DNA of 64,000 nt from Arthrobacter sp. B6 (GTDB lineage: Bacteria > Actinomycetota > Actinomycetes > Actinomycetales > Micrococcaceae), in assembly GCF_001663775.1 (NCBI RefSeq), contig NZ_KV467168.1:2904780-2968779 (forward strand), in the 5' to 3' direction. A model generated the notes under the pieces. That model ran no database searches and was not told the DNA's origin. It was given only the letters and a program-made list of their open reading frames with translations. The first letter of the stretch is position 1, and each line of letters opens with the position of its first letter. This document shows positions 1 to 10,153 of the stretch, in pieces. The position numbers and the translations under genes were made by a program.

Positions 1-479
1 ACGTGGTTGAGGAAACGGTGCGGGAGTACCCGGGCGTCACCCTGACCCACGAACTCGTCGATGCCCTTGCCGCGCACCTGGTCCTGAAGCCCTGGACACT
101 GGATGTCATCGTCGCCTCCAACCTCCTTGGGGACATCCTCTCGGACCTGGGCAGCGCCGTCACGGGCTCCATCGGCCTGGCCCCCAGCGCCAACCTCAAC
201 CCGGAAGGCGACTTCCCGTCCCTGTTCGAGCCGGTCCACGGTTCGGCTCCGGACATCGCCGGGAAGGGCCTGGCCAACCCGGTCGGACAGATCTGGTCCG
301 GCGCGATGATGCTGGAGCACCTCGGCCACCCCGAAGCAGCGGCCCACCTCCAGGCCGCATTCGAGGCTGCGTTGCGCGACGGCCACGGCACCCGCGACGT
401 CGGCGGAACCTCATCGACGTCGGAATTCACGGCCGCCGTCCTGACCGCCATCAACACCCTTGCCCCGGTGCCGGCATGA
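1..479 (+). CDS. Tartrate/D-malate-type decarboxylating dehydrogenase, C-terminal part (cut by window edge)
   Basis: The frame is open to the left edge, so only the last 159 or so codons are seen. The protein belongs to the isocitrate/isopropylmalate dehydrogenase superfamily, which oxidises a 2-hydroxy acid with NAD and often decarboxylates it. Visible landmarks are ASNLLGDILSDLG (metal-binding aspartates), GSIGLAPSANLNP and LFEPVHGSAPDIAG (cofactor-binding loop). The PSANLNPEGDFPSLFEP wording fits tartrate/D-malate dehydrogenases better than LeuB. The stop overlaps the next start as ATGA, so the next gene is translationally coupled. LeuB-like activity on 3-isopropylmalate cannot be excluded without the N-terminal half. 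Confidence 0.85.
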   Translation, partial: VVEETVREYPGVTLTHELVDALAAHLVLKPWTLDVIVASNLLGDILSDLGSAVTGSIGLAPSANLNPEGDFPSLFEPVHGSAPDIAGKGLANPVGQIWSGAMMLEHLGHPEAAAHLQAAFEAALRDGHGTRDVGGTSSTSEFTAAVLTAINTLAPVPA

Positions 480-1462
480 CGGCCACCGCTGCAGGACGCA
501 AGCGCCCCATCGTCGCGGCCCTTTACCGGGAGGCGCTGCCGCCACGCCTGGCAGAGGTCCAGGAGCTCGCCGAGGTCAGGCTGACCAAGGCAGACGGCCT
601 GGCCAAGGCGATGGACGGCGCCGACGTGCTCTACCAGTGGCACTCCTTCTCCCCGGCGCTCAAGGACAACTGGGACGCCGCTTCCTCGCTGAAGTGGATC
701 CATGTCAGCGCGGCAGGCGTCAGCCAGCTGATGTTTGACGGGCTGGTCCAGAGCGATGTGACCTACACGAACTCCCGCGGCGTCCTCAGTACCGCCATCG
801 CCGAGTTCGCGCTCGGCTTCGTCCTGGACATGGCCAAAGACTCCCAGGGCTCCTTCAGGCTCCAGCAGGAGCAACGCTGGCAGCACCGGACCACCCGCAA
901 GATCCAGGGCCAGACCGCCCTGGTGGTGGGCACCGGATCCATCGGCCGTGAAATCGCCCGGCTCTTCCGCGCCGTCGGCATGGACGTCGACGGTGCCGGC
1001 CGGACAGCCCGGCCAGGGGATGCCGATTTTGGCCGGATCCATGCCTCCGGCAACCTGGCCGGAACCGTCCATGACTACGACTACCTCGTCCTGGCCGCGC
1101 CGCTTACGGCCGAAACCAGGGGACTCGTGGGCGCCGAAGTCCTTACCGCGATGAAGCCCTCCGCCCGGCTGATCAACGTCGGACGCGGTGAGCTGGTGGA
1201 CACCGCAGCGCTGACTGACGCGCTCACCTCAGGCACCATTGCCGGTGCAGCCCTGGACGTTGTCCACCCTGAACCGCTGCCCGAAGGACACGCCCTCTGG
1301 GACATGGAAAACGTCATCATCACCCCCCACATGAGCGGTGACACCGAAGACTACCTCGATGACCTCGGCAAGCTCTTTGTGGACAACCTGAAACGGTACT
1401 GCACCGGCGAACCACTGGAAAACGTCGTCGACAAGTCGCTCGGCTTCGTCTCCGCCTCTTGA
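476..1462 (+). CDS. D-isomer-specific 2-hydroxyacid dehydrogenase
   Basis: A 328-residue NAD(P)-dependent reductase of the D-2-hydroxyacid dehydrogenase family. The Rossmann motif GTGSIG is at residues 152-157, and the catalytic triad is visible as R237 (NVGRGEL), E266 (HPEPLP) and H285 (TPHMSG). Length is normal for the family, which includes glyoxylate/hydroxypyruvate reductases. The ATG overlaps the stop of the upstream tartrate/D-malate-type dehydrogenase by 4 bases, so the two form one operon and probably act on successive short hydroxy/keto acids. That pathway link is inferred. The exact substrate cannot be read from sequence. Confidence 0.88.
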   Translation: MTATAAGRKRPIVAALYREALPPRLAEVQELAEVRLTKADGLAKAMDGADVLYQWHSFSPALKDNWDAASSLKWIHVSAAGVSQLMFDGLVQSDVTYTNSRGVLSTAIAEFALGFVLDMAKDSQGSFRLQQEQRWQHRTTRKIQGQTALVVGTGSIGREIARLFRAVGMDVDGAGRTARPGDADFGRIHASGNLAGTVHDYDYLVLAAPLTAETRGLVGAEVLTAMKPSARLINVGRGELVDTAALTDALTSGTIAGAALDVVHPEPLPEGHALWDMENVIITPHMSGDTEDYLDDLGKLFVDNLKRYCTGEPLENVVDKSLGFVSAS

Positions 1463-1503
1463 ACTCGCCATCCCCAGCTACGCAAGAAGAGAAAGGAAAC
1501 GAC

Positions 1504-1728
1504 ATGAAGAAAAGATCCTTGGTCGCACTGTCCGGCTACGGCGCCGGCGCTGCGTCCCTGACGGGGCATCACTGCCCGCAGACCGGCCTGTGGCTGGCGG
1601 ATGAAGACCCCAGGCCGAAATTCGTCTCCCGAGGAGACGTGATGCCCGCGGTCAACGGCCGGCCCACACACTGGACGCTGAGCACTGAGGCAGATTTGCA
1701 AAGCGGGCAGTTTCACGTCGAGAGGTAA
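1504..1728 (+). CDS. Small protein of unknown function with a CPxTGxW motif
   Basis: A 74-residue frame starting MKKRSLVAL, with a good ribosome site (GAGAAAGGAAAC) just upstream and only 41 bases after the dehydrogenase stop, so probably cotranscribed. The middle holds HHCPQTGLWLAD, followed by a FVSRGDVMP segment and a WTLSTE end. Short proteins with a CPxTGxW...G-x-MP pattern occur as small stand-alone domains in proteobacteria, but I cannot tie this one to a named family. There is no signal peptide or membrane segment. I chose the ATG at 1504 over an upstream in-frame start because of the Shine-Dalgarno sequence. Confidence 0.6.
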   Translation: MKKRSLVALSGYGAGAASLTGHHCPQTGLWLADEDPRPKFVSRGDVMPAVNGRPTHWTLSTEADLQSGQFHVER

Positions 1729-1795
1729 GCCTGCCGGTAGTCCACGTGCGGAATCTTCGGGCCGGCACCCCTGTCTGTGGCCTGTTGGTTGTCAG

Positions 1796-1801
1796 TACAC
1801 T
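1796..1801 (+). promoter_or_regulatory. -10 box of a probably leaderless promoter
   Basis: TACACT lies exactly 7 bases before the ATG at 1809, and there is no Shine-Dalgarno sequence in between. This spacing is typical of leaderless actinobacterial transcripts. No convincing -35 box is visible. Confidence 0.4.
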
Positions 1802-1808
1802 GGGTCGC

Positions 1809-3305
1809 ATGACTGAGCAGGAACCGGCCCGGTCCAGGGCTGCGGCGGCTTCCGACGGCGGCGGGGGCCTCCCCGAGGACGTCACCGCCACCACCGCACC
1901 AGTAGAGGACGGCGGGTCCCCGCACCTCGCTGATCCCGACGCCGTCGACACTTCCTTGCGCAGTCCGGCGGAGCGGTCCCGCACGTTCACCGGGATCCTG
2001 GTGAACACCGCCCTCGCCAACATCACCACCAGCTATTTGTGGTTTGCGCTGACGTTCTGGGTATACCTGGAGACGCGCAATGTGATCGCCACAGGGGTCA
2101 TCGGCGGCGCCTACATGCTGTTGATCGCCCTGTCCAGCATCAGCTTCGGCACCTTCGTTGACCGCTACCGCAAGCTGGCCGTGATGCGTTTCGCCGCCGG
2201 CTTCACCCTGGTGATGTTCGTGCTGTCCGGGGTCATGTTCCTGCTGACGCCCACCGCCTCGCTGCTGGACCTGACCCAGCCATGGTTCTGGGTCTTCACC
2301 CTGATCATCCTGGTCGGCGCGGTGGTGGAGAACATGCGCAACATTGCCCTCTCCACCACGGTCACCATCCTCATCGAGCCGGAGCGGCGGGCCAACGCCA
2401 ACGGGCTGGTGGGCATGGTGCAGGGACTGATGTTCATCGTCACCTCCCTGCTCTCCGGGCTGTCGGTGGGGCTGCTGGGGATGGGCTGGACGGTCGTCGT
2501 CGCCCTTGTCCTCACCGCGCTGGCATTCGCGCACCTGCTCACGCTGCGCATGCCCGAGGAAGTCCGCGCAGCAGCAACGGACGCGCATGGCGGATTCGAC
2601 CTCCGCGGTTCCCTCGCTGCCGTCCTGGCCATTTCCGGGCTTTTTGCGCTGATCCTGTTCTCCACGTTCAACAACTTCATTGGTGGCGTCTACATGGCGC
2701 TGATGGACCCCTACGGCCTGGAGATGTTCCCTGTGGAGCTGTGGGGGGCCTTCTTCGCGCTCGGCTCCACAGGGTTCATCCTGGGCGGTGCGCTGATCGG
2801 CAAGTTCGGACTCGGGTCCAATCCGTTACGCACCATGCTCATCGCGGTATGCCTGATGGGGGTCCTCGGTGCGGTGTTCACGCTGCGGGAGTGGGCGTGG
2901 CTCTACGTCGTGGGCATCTGGCTGTACCTGATTTTGGTGCCTTTCGTGGAGGCGGCCGAGCAGACGGTCATCCAGCAGGTGGTGCCTCTGCATCGGCAGG
3001 GCCGGGTGTTCGGGTTCGCCATGGCGTTCGAGTCCGCGGCAGCGCCGATCACCGCGTTCCTTATCGCGCCGCTCGCCCAGTTCTGGATCATCCCGTATGC
3101 GCGGTCAGCAGAGGGCGCAGCCCAGCTGGCCCCGCTGCTGGGCGAGGGCATCTCCCGCGGCATCGCACTCGTGTTCCTGATAGCTGGGATCATCATGATC
3201 GCGGCGGCGCTGCTGGCCTTCCTGAGCCCGGTCTACCGCCGGGTCTCGGCGTCATATGCGCAGGCCGCTGCAGCGGAGCCGGGGACGGCAAAGAGCGACT
3301 CTTAA
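1809..3305 (+). CDS. MFS transporter
   Basis: A 498-residue multi-pass protein of the major facilitator superfamily. The first 60 residues or so are hydrophilic and rich in A, G and E. Then come about 12 hydrophobic segments, with a cytoplasmic loop after the second (FVDRYRKLAVMRF, the usual GxxxDRxxRR-like loop). The later half shows MALMDPYGLEMFPVELWG and FVEAAEQTVIQQVVP. It is most like the multidrug-type efflux branch, but substrate and direction are unknown. I chose the ATG at 1809 (MTEQEPARS) because a -10-like box sits 7 bases upstream; an in-frame GTG at 1746 would add 21 residues. The gene is convergent with bcp. Confidence 0.85.
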   Translation: MTEQEPARSRAAAASDGGGGLPEDVTATTAPVEDGGSPHLADPDAVDTSLRSPAERSRTFTGILVNTALANITTSYLWFALTFWVYLETRNVIATGVIGGAYMLLIALSSISFGTFVDRYRKLAVMRFAAGFTLVMFVLSGVMFLLTPTASLLDLTQPWFWVFTLIILVGAVVENMRNIALSTTVTILIEPERRANANGLVGMVQGLMFIVTSLLSGLSVGLLGMGWTVVVALVLTALAFAHLLTLRMPEEVRAAATDAHGGFDLRGSLAAVLAISGLFALILFSTFNNFIGGVYMALMDPYGLEMFPVELWGAFFALGSTGFILGGALIGKFGLGSNPLRTMLIAVCLMGVLGAVFTLREWAWLYVVGIWLYLILVPFVEAAEQTVIQQVVPLHRQGRVFGFAMAFESAAAPITAFLIAPLAQFWIIPYARSAEGAAQLAPLLGEGISRGIALVFLIAGIIMIAAALLAFLSPVYRRVSASYAQAAAAEPGTAKSDS

Positions 3306-3309
3306 CGTG

Positions 3310-3413
3310 CCGGACGCTCCCGCGGAAGTTCAGAAGTGCGAGAGCGTCCGGTGAAACGGCGCAGGAAGTGCGAGAGCGTCCGGTGAAACGGCGCAGGAAG
3401 TGCGAGAGCGTCT
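3310..3413. repeat. Inverted repeat followed by a 32-bp tandem repeat
   Basis: An inverted repeat CCGGACGCTC (3310-3319) / GAGCGTCCGG (3342-3351) leads into a 32-bp unit that starts GAAGTGCGAGAGCGTCCGG and begins at 3333, 3365 and 3397. The first two copies are essentially identical and the third is cut at 17 bases, where it runs into the bcp stop codon. It lies between the convergent MFS and bcp genes. It may act as a bidirectional terminator or be a REP-like element. Confidence 0.75.
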
Positions 3414-3891
3414 AGACTCCGAGGGCTTCCTTCAGCGCAGCCACGTGGCCGTCGGCCTTCACCTGGTACTGGGCGAGCGTGACCTTGCCCTCGGGGTCCA
3501 GGACCACGGTGGAGCGAACGATGCCCTCAGTGATCTCGCCGTTGACCAGCTTCTCGCCCCAGGCGCCGTAGGCCAGGGCAACGTCGTGGTCCGGGTCGGA
3601 CAGCAGCGGGAAGGTCAGGGAGAAATCGCCTGTGAAGCCGGCCAGGGCCTCCGGGGCGTCGGGCGAGATGCCGATGACCTCGTAGCCCTTGCCCTGAAGG
3701 GAAGCGAGGCTGTCGCGGAAATCGCAGGCCTCGGTGGTGCAGCCGGGCGTGGCCGCCTTGGGGTAGAAGTACACGATGACGTTCTTGCCACGGTAATCGG
3801 CCAAGGCAGTCTGGCGGCCCTGGGCGTCCTGAAGGGTGAAATCAGGGGCCTGGGTTCCGGGCTGGAGCTTGGTGGTCAGGGTCTGGCTCAT
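3412..3891 (-). CDS. bcp: Thioredoxin-dependent thiol peroxidase (Bcp/PrxQ peroxiredoxin)
   Basis: A 159-residue peroxiredoxin that reduces hydrogen peroxide and organic peroxides with electrons from thioredoxin, in the cytoplasm. The peroxidatic cysteine is C51 in TPGCTTEAC, with the putative resolving cysteine C56 five residues on, the standard PrxQ/Bcp arrangement. The start was set at 3891 (MSQTLTTKL), because AAAGGAACGCC precedes it; the frame extends 12 codons upstream without a better site. Its stop codon lies inside the last partial copy of the neighbouring 32-bp repeat. The nearest upstream gene is 81 bases away on the same strand, so it could be read from the allantoin/glyoxylate operon or from its own promoter. 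Confidence 0.93.
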   Translation of the reverse strand: MSQTLTTKLQPGTQAPDFTLQDAQGRQTALADYRGKNVIVYFYPKAATPGCTTEACDFRDSLASLQGKGYEVIGISPDAPEALAGFTGDFSLTFPLLSDPDHDVALAYGAWGEKLVNGEITEGIVRSTVVLDPEGKVTLAQYQVKADGHVAALKEALGV

Positions 3892-3972
3892 GGCGTTCCT
3901 TTGGAAGACTTTGTCATTTACTGGCAAAACATCAAGTGAAGCGGCTTCCCGCTCAGTGATACAACTCCGGCG

Positions 3973-4674
3973 TCATATGCAGTATTCCGCCGGACCGCGG
4001 ACAGTGGCGCATTGCCCGGGCACAAATTGGTAGCCGCCGCCCCTGACGGTGGCCACGGCATGGCGCGCATTTCCGAGTTTCCGACGGATCCGGCCGACGT
4101 ACACGTCGATGGACCGGGCCGAAGCGCCGGGCGTCTCGAACGAGTCCAGGAACTCCTGCAGCTCCTCCCGGCCCACGGTGCGGGACAGGTGGGTCACCAG
4201 GTACCGGAGCACCTTGAATTCCACGCCGGTCAGCGGCACGGGGCGGCCGTCCAGCAGGACCTGGTCGGCGGCAAGGTCCACAGCCATGCGGCTGACAGGG
4301 CCGGCCGACGGCGGCAGCCGGGTGCCGCCGTCGTCCTCGCCGGGTGCCCCAGGGGGCGCGCCGGCACGGAGGGTCTCCGCCGCGGAAGGAGGCTGAGAGG
4401 AGTCGTCTGCGGCTCCTTCCGCGGCAGCGGAGAAACCCGTGGTGGGCGCTCCGGCGGCGGGCCAGTGGACTTCCGCCTCCGGAGCAGATCGAAGGGCGCG
4501 TTCCAGCACCAGCCGGGCGGCTCGGGCCACGACTTCCGGGCTGGTGCCTTCCTGCGGGACCACCCACACGGCCAAGCCGCGGGCAGCGGCCCCGGTGGCA
4601 TCAACCCGGGCAGCAGGCCCGGCGGCTAGCACGGGCCGGGCCACCGCCCGGGGGTGGTGGGCTTCCACTGCCAC
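3973..4674 (-). CDS. OmpR/PhoB-type winged-helix regulator without a receiver domain
   Basis: 233 residues. Residues about 135-225 form an OmpR-type DNA-binding domain (LTGVEFKVLRYLVTHLSRTV, then SIDVYVGRIRRKLG and VRGGGYQFVPG). The first 130 residues are rich in alanine and proline and show none of the receiver landmarks (no acidic pair, no DxxLP phosphorylation site, no KP). It starts with GTG 9 bases after the allB stop, with AAGG just upstream, so it is probably the last gene of the glyoxylate/allantoin operon. The N-terminal stretch AVWVVPQEGTSPEVVARAARLVLERAL may be a small sensing or dimerising module. The controlling signal is unknown. Confidence 0.8.
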   Translation of the reverse strand: MAVEAHHPRAVARPVLAAGPAARVDATGAAARGLAVWVVPQEGTSPEVVARAARLVLERALRSAPEAEVHWPAAGAPTTGFSAAAEGAADDSSQPPSAAETLRAGAPPGAPGEDDGGTRLPPSAGPVSRMAVDLAADQVLLDGRPVPLTGVEFKVLRYLVTHLSRTVGREELQEFLDSFETPGASARSIDVYVGRIRRKLGNARHAVATVRGGGYQFVPGQCATVRGPAEYCI

Positions 4675-4683
4675 GGCGCGGCC

Positions 4684-6024
4684 TTAGACTCCGCCGCGGC
4701 GGATCAGCTTGCCGGTGGGGGTGCGGCCGTCCACCACGCTGCCGCGGAGGAACGTCTTGCGGACCACGCCGGACAGTGCCTTGCCGTCGTAGGGGGTGAT
4801 GGGGTTTTTGTGGTTGAGCTTGGAGACGTCCACCACGAAGGCCTCGTCCGGGGCAAAGACGGAGAAGTCGGCATCGTATCCCAGCGCGAGCTGGCCCTTG
4901 TTGGAGAGGCGCGCGAGTGCGGCCGGCTTCTCCGCCATCCAGGACACCACCTGCTCCAGCGGGATGCCGCGGTGCCGGGCTTCGGTCCAGATCACTGAAA
5001 GCCCCAGCTGCAGCGAGGAGACACCGCCCCAGGCCACGGCAAAGTCGCCGTTTTCGAGGTCCTTGAGGTCAAGGGTGGAGGGGGAGTGGTCCGACACGAT
5101 GCAGTCGATGGTGCCGTCCTGCAGGCCCTGCCACAGCAGCTCGCGGTTGGAGGCCTCGCGGATGGGCGGGCAGCACTTGTAGGCGGTGGCGCCGTCGGGG
5201 ATTTCCTCGGCCATCAGCGCCAGGTAATGCGGGCAGGTCTCCACGGTGAGTTTGACGCCGTCGCGCTTTGCGCTGGCAATCATGGGCAACGCGTCCGACG
5301 ACGAGAGGTGCAGGATGTGCGCACGGGCGCCGGTCCAGCGGGCCCGCTCGATGACTTCGGCGATGGCCTTGTTTTCCGCGCCTCGCGGACGGGACGCCAG
5401 GAAGGTGGAGTAGTGGTCGCCGCCGGGGTGCGGGGCGCGGTCGATGGCGTGGGAGTCCTCCGCATGGACGATCATGAGCGAGTCGAAGGACTTCAGCTCG
5501 GCCATGTCCTCTTCCATTTCATCCGCGTCCAGGTGCGGGAACTCGTCCACGCCCGAGTGCAGCAGGAAGCACTTGAAGCCGAACACGCCTTCGTCGTGGA
5601 GGGGACGGAGGTCCGCCTTGTTGCCGGGGATGGCGCCGCCCCAGAACCCGACATCCACAAAGGCCTGGTCCTCGGCCACCTCGCGCTTGAGCTTGAGCCC
5701 GTCCACGGTGGTGGTTGGCGGGATGGAGTTCAGCGGCATGTCGATGATGGTGGTGACGCCGCCGGCGGCGGCTGCCCGGGTGGCGGAGGCGAAGCCCTCC
5801 CATTCCGTGCGGCCGGGTTCGTTGACGTGGACATGGGTGTCCACCAGTCCCGGGAGCAGGGTTTCGTCGTCGGCGAGTTCGATGATCTCGGTGCCCGCGA
5901 GCCCATTGCCCAGCGGTTCGATGGCAACGATCTTGCCGCCGCGCACGCCCACTTCACGGGGCGCGATGCCGGCGGTGGTGAGGATGCGCTCGCCCCGGAT
6001 CACCAGGTCAAAGCGTTCAGACAT
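4684..6024 (-). CDS. allB: Allantoinase
   Basis: A 446-residue cyclic amidohydrolase that opens the hydantoin ring of (S)-allantoin to give allantoate. Metal ligands are visible as H64 and H66 in [11 protein letters not shown], the carbamylated-lysine candidate K151 in [10 protein letters not shown], a later His in [11 protein letters not shown] and the Asp in IVSDHSPS. The [11 protein letters not shown] signature and length match bacterial AllB. The start overlaps the end of glxK by 8 bases, and the gene closes the hyi-glxR-gcl-glxK-allB series. No allantoicase or ureidoglycolate lyase is in the window, so the step from allantoate to glyoxylate must be encoded elsewhere. Confidence 0.94.
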   Translation of the reverse strand: MSERFDLVIRGERILTTAGIAPREVGVRGGKIVAIEPLGNGLAGTEIIELADDETLLPGLVDTHVHVNEPGRTEWEGFASATRAAAAGGVTTIIDMPLNSIPPTTTVDGLKLKREVAEDQAFVDVGFWGGAIPGNKADLRPLHDEGVFGFKCFLLHSGVDEFPHLDADEMEEDMAELKSFDSLMIVHAEDSHAIDRAPHPGGDHYSTFLASRPRGAENKAIAEVIERARWTGARAHILHLSSSDALPMIASAKRDGVKLTVETCPHYLALMAEEIPDGATAYKCCPPIREASNRELLWQGLQDGTIDCIVSDHSPSTLDLKDLENGDFAVAWGGVSSLQLGLSVIWTEARHRGIPLEQVVSWMAEKPAALARLSNKGQLALGYDADFSVFAPDEAFVVDVSKLNHKNPITPYDGKALSGVVRKTFLRGSVVDGRTPTGKLIRRGGV

Positions 6025-7225
6025 TCAGGGGCTCCTTTGTGCCGATTCCATTCTCCGGGGCCGGGATGGCCAGCTCCTGGAGGATGTTCTTTCCCAATTG
6101 TTCAAGCAGGGACGCTGCTTCAGCTATACATATATCTACCTTGGGCTCCAGTGCCGTCAGTGGGTAGACCTGCCGGAAGCCGGATTCCTGCTGCTGTTCC
6201 GGAGTCAGCGTGGTGCGCCCGCAGACGGCCACCGCCGGAACCCCGGCGGCGGCTGCGGCCCGGGCCACCCCCATGGGCGTTTTGCCCAGCAGGCTTTGTT
6301 CATCCAGGCTGCCTTCGCCGGTGATTACCAGGTCTGCGCCGGCCAGGCGGTCGGCCAGCCGGGTGAACTCGAGCACGACGTCGATGCCTGGCCGGCGGGC
6401 GGCGGCCAGCACGGCGATGGCGGCATAGCCCACACCGCCGGCTGCCCCGGCTCCCGGTGCTTCCGCCGCGCGCTCGGCGCGGAATCCGATTTCCCTGGCC
6501 AGGACTTCGACAAACCTGGCCAGGGCGGTGTCGAGCAGATCGACATCCTGGGGTGAGGCGCCCTTTTGCGGGCCGAAAACCGCCGCGGCGCCCTGGCGGC
6601 CCAGCAGGGGATTGTCGACGTCGGACGCCAGCACAAAGCGTGTGTCCACCAGGCGGGGTTCAAACCCGGTGAAGTCGATGCTGTGCAGGTTCGCCAGCGC
6701 GGCCCCTCCGGCCGGCAGTTCGTTGCCCGTGGCATCCAGGAACCTGGCGCCGAGGCCCTGCAGGAGCCCGGCACCGCCGTCGGTATTCGCGCTGCCCCCA
6801 ACTCCCAGCACGATGCGGCGGCAGCCTGCGTCCAAGGCGGCGCGGATCAGCTGGCCGGTGCCCAGGCTCGTGGCGGTGGTGGCGCTGGTGCTGTCGGGCT
6901 GCCCGCCGCTGAGCACCTGCGGGAGGAGGGCCAGGCCCGAGGCAGCCGCCATCTCGATGACTGCCTCGTGGCCGCGGACGGCGAAGTCCGCCTCGATCGG
7001 CTCGCCTGTAGGCCCGCTGACTGTGGCGCTCTGCCGGGTGAAGCCGGAGCCGACGGCGGCATCCAGGGTGCCTTCGCCGCCGTCGGCTACGGGGATCCGG
7101 AGGATGTCCAGGTTACTGATTTGTGCCGTTCCGGCAGCGAGCTGCAGTCCCCTTTCCAGGTGCCTGCAGACATCGGGGGCGGAGAGGGATCCCTTGAACT
7201 TGTCCGGTGCGATCACGATCCGCAT
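6017..7225 (-). CDS. glxK: Glycerate kinase
   Basis: 402 residues, type-1 (GarK/GlxK family) glycerate kinase, phosphorylating D-glycerate with ATP. The N-terminal signature [16 protein letters not shown] is complete. Also visible are [32 protein letters not shown] and [14 protein letters not shown]. The frame extends about 30 codons further upstream, but the start at 7225 fits the family and lies 1 base from the gcl stop. It finishes the glycerate pathway: glyoxylate to tartronate semialdehyde (Gcl), to glycerate (GlxR), to phosphoglycerate. Whether the product is 2- or 3-phosphoglycerate is not decided by sequence; type-1 enzymes usually make 2-phosphoglycerate. Confidence 0.94.
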   Translation of the reverse strand: MRIVIAPDKFKGSLSAPDVCRHLERGLQLAAGTAQISNLDILRIPVADGGEGTLDAAVGSGFTRQSATVSGPTGEPIEADFAVRGHEAVIEMAAASGLALLPQVLSGGQPDSTSATTATSLGTGQLIRAALDAGCRRIVLGVGGSANTDGGAGLLQGLGARFLDATGNELPAGGAALANLHSIDFTGFEPRLVDTRFVLASDVDNPLLGRQGAAAVFGPQKGASPQDVDLLDTALARFVEVLAREIGFRAERAAEAPGAGAAGGVGYAAIAVLAAARRPGIDVVLEFTRLADRLAGADLVITGEGSLDEQSLLGKTPMGVARAAAAAGVPAVAVCGRTTLTPEQQQESGFRQVYPLTALEPKVDICIAEAASLLEQLGKNILQELAIPAPENGIGTKEPLNV

Positions 7226-7226
7226 G

Positions 7227-9005
<1,779 letters not shown>

Positions 9006-9077
9006 GGTGTGCTCCTAAGAAGTCTGTGGTGTACCCGGGGTTGAGCTTGTCCGGGCTGATTTTGGGTGTACTGAAGC

Positions 9078-9140
9078 GAGTTTTTGTCCAGATATGGAGA
9101 GATAAAGGGCTGTTTGGGCGCCATATCTGGACAAAAACTC
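9078..9140. repeat. Long hairpin, family A, inside the glyoxylate operon
   Basis: A perfect 20-bp inverted repeat: GAGTTTTTGTCCAGATATGG at 9078-9097 and its complement at 9121-9140, with a 23-base loop. It lies between glxR and gcl. A second member with the same GAGTTTTTGTCCA..TATGG core is at 38847-38910. Confidence 0.85.
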
Positions 9141-9156
9141 TTGGGGGAGGGGTTGG

Positions 9157-10035
9157 TTACTTCCGGCCGCTGAGCTGCAGGACCTGTTTGAAGAGTCCGG
9201 AGTGGTCCAGAGCGCCGTCGCCCTGGTTGACGGTGGCGGCGACGAGTTGTGCGACGACGGCGCCGAGGGGGACGGCGACGTTGGCTTCGCGGGCGGCGGA
9301 GGTGACGATGCCCAGGTCCTTGTGGTGCAGGGCGAGGCGGAAGCCGGGTTCGAAGTTGCGGTCCAGCATCTTCTGGCCCTTCTGGTCCAGGACCTTGGAG
9401 CCGGCCAGGCCGCCGCCGAGGACCTTGAGGGCGGCGTCGGTGTCCACGCCGTAGGCCTCGAGGAAGGCGATGGCCTCGCCCAGGACCTCGATGTTGACGG
9501 CGACGATGAGCTGATTGGCTGCCTTGACGGTCTGGCCGGAGCCGGACGGTCCGACGTGGACGATGGTTTTGCCGACGGCGTTCAGGACGTCCGCGGCTGC
9601 GTCGAAGTCTTCCTTGTCGCCGCCGACCATGATGGACAGGGCGGCGTCGATGGCTCCCTGTTCACCGCCGCTTACCGGTGCGTCGAGCGGGCGGATGCCG
9701 GCTTCGCGGGCTTCCTCGGCGAGGCGCTTGGCGACATCGGGGCGGATGCTGGACGCGTCAATCCAGAGCGTGCCCTGCTTTGCGTTCGCGAAGACACCGT
9801 CGGTGCCGCTGACGACACCCTCGACGTCGGGGGAGTCCGGCACCATGGTGATGACGACGTCGGCATCCTTCACGGCGTCCGCGATGCTGGAGGCACCCTT
9901 GCCGCCTTCGGTGACGAGCTTGTCGATCTTGTCCTGGCTGCGGTTGAAGCCGGTGACGGTATGGCCGGCCTTGACCAGGTTGATCGCCATGGGCAGGCCC
10001 ATAATTCCGAGTCCGATAACTGCAACGTTGCTCAT
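9157..10035 (-). CDS. glxR: 2-hydroxy-3-oxopropionate (tartronate semialdehyde) reductase
   Basis: 292 residues, beta-hydroxyacid dehydrogenase family; reduces tartronate semialdehyde to D-glycerate with NAD(P)H. The N-terminal Rossmann motif is IGLGIMGLPMA, the substrate loop is DAPVSGGEQGA, and the catalytic lysine is in GSGQTVKAANQL. The length is typical. It is flanked by two unrelated long hairpins, one on each side, so its message segment may behave differently from its neighbours. It is the second gene of the hyi-glxR-gcl-glxK-allB operon. Confidence 0.94.
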   Translation of the reverse strand: MSNVAVIGLGIMGLPMAINLVKAGHTVTGFNRSQDKIDKLVTEGGKGASSIADAVKDADVVITMVPDSPDVEGVVSGTDGVFANAKQGTLWIDASSIRPDVAKRLAEEAREAGIRPLDAPVSGGEQGAIDAALSIMVGGDKEDFDAAADVLNAVGKTIVHVGPSGSGQTVKAANQLIVAVNIEVLGEAIAFLEAYGVDTDAALKVLGGGLAGSKVLDQKGQKMLDRNFEPGFRLALHHKDLGIVTSAAREANVAVPLGAVVAQLVAATVNQGDGALDHSGLFKQVLQLSGRK

Positions 10036-10080
10036 GATGATTCTCTTTCTGAAGTCTTTGTGGTGAGTGAGTCCGCCGGA

Positions 10081-10146
10081 CCCAACTAGGTCGCAGTAGA
10101 TGTCGTTTTGAGGGCTGTAAACGACATCTGCTGCTACCTAGTTGGG
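10081..10146. repeat. Long hairpin, family B, inside the glyoxylate operon
   Basis: Arms of 28 bases (10081-10108 and 10119-10146) pair with two mismatches around a 10-base loop. The outer arm reads CCCAACTAGGTCGCAG. The element lies between hyi and glxR. A near-identical copy is at 35980-36045 and a degenerate one at 29309-29377. Confidence 0.85.
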
Positions 10147-10153
10147 AAAGGGG

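Noticed and set aside
1713..2588. A 291-codon minus-strand frame opposite the MFS transporter
   Set aside because: Composition is dominated by H, Q, G and D, as expected from the reverse of a membrane-protein gene; no ribosome site.
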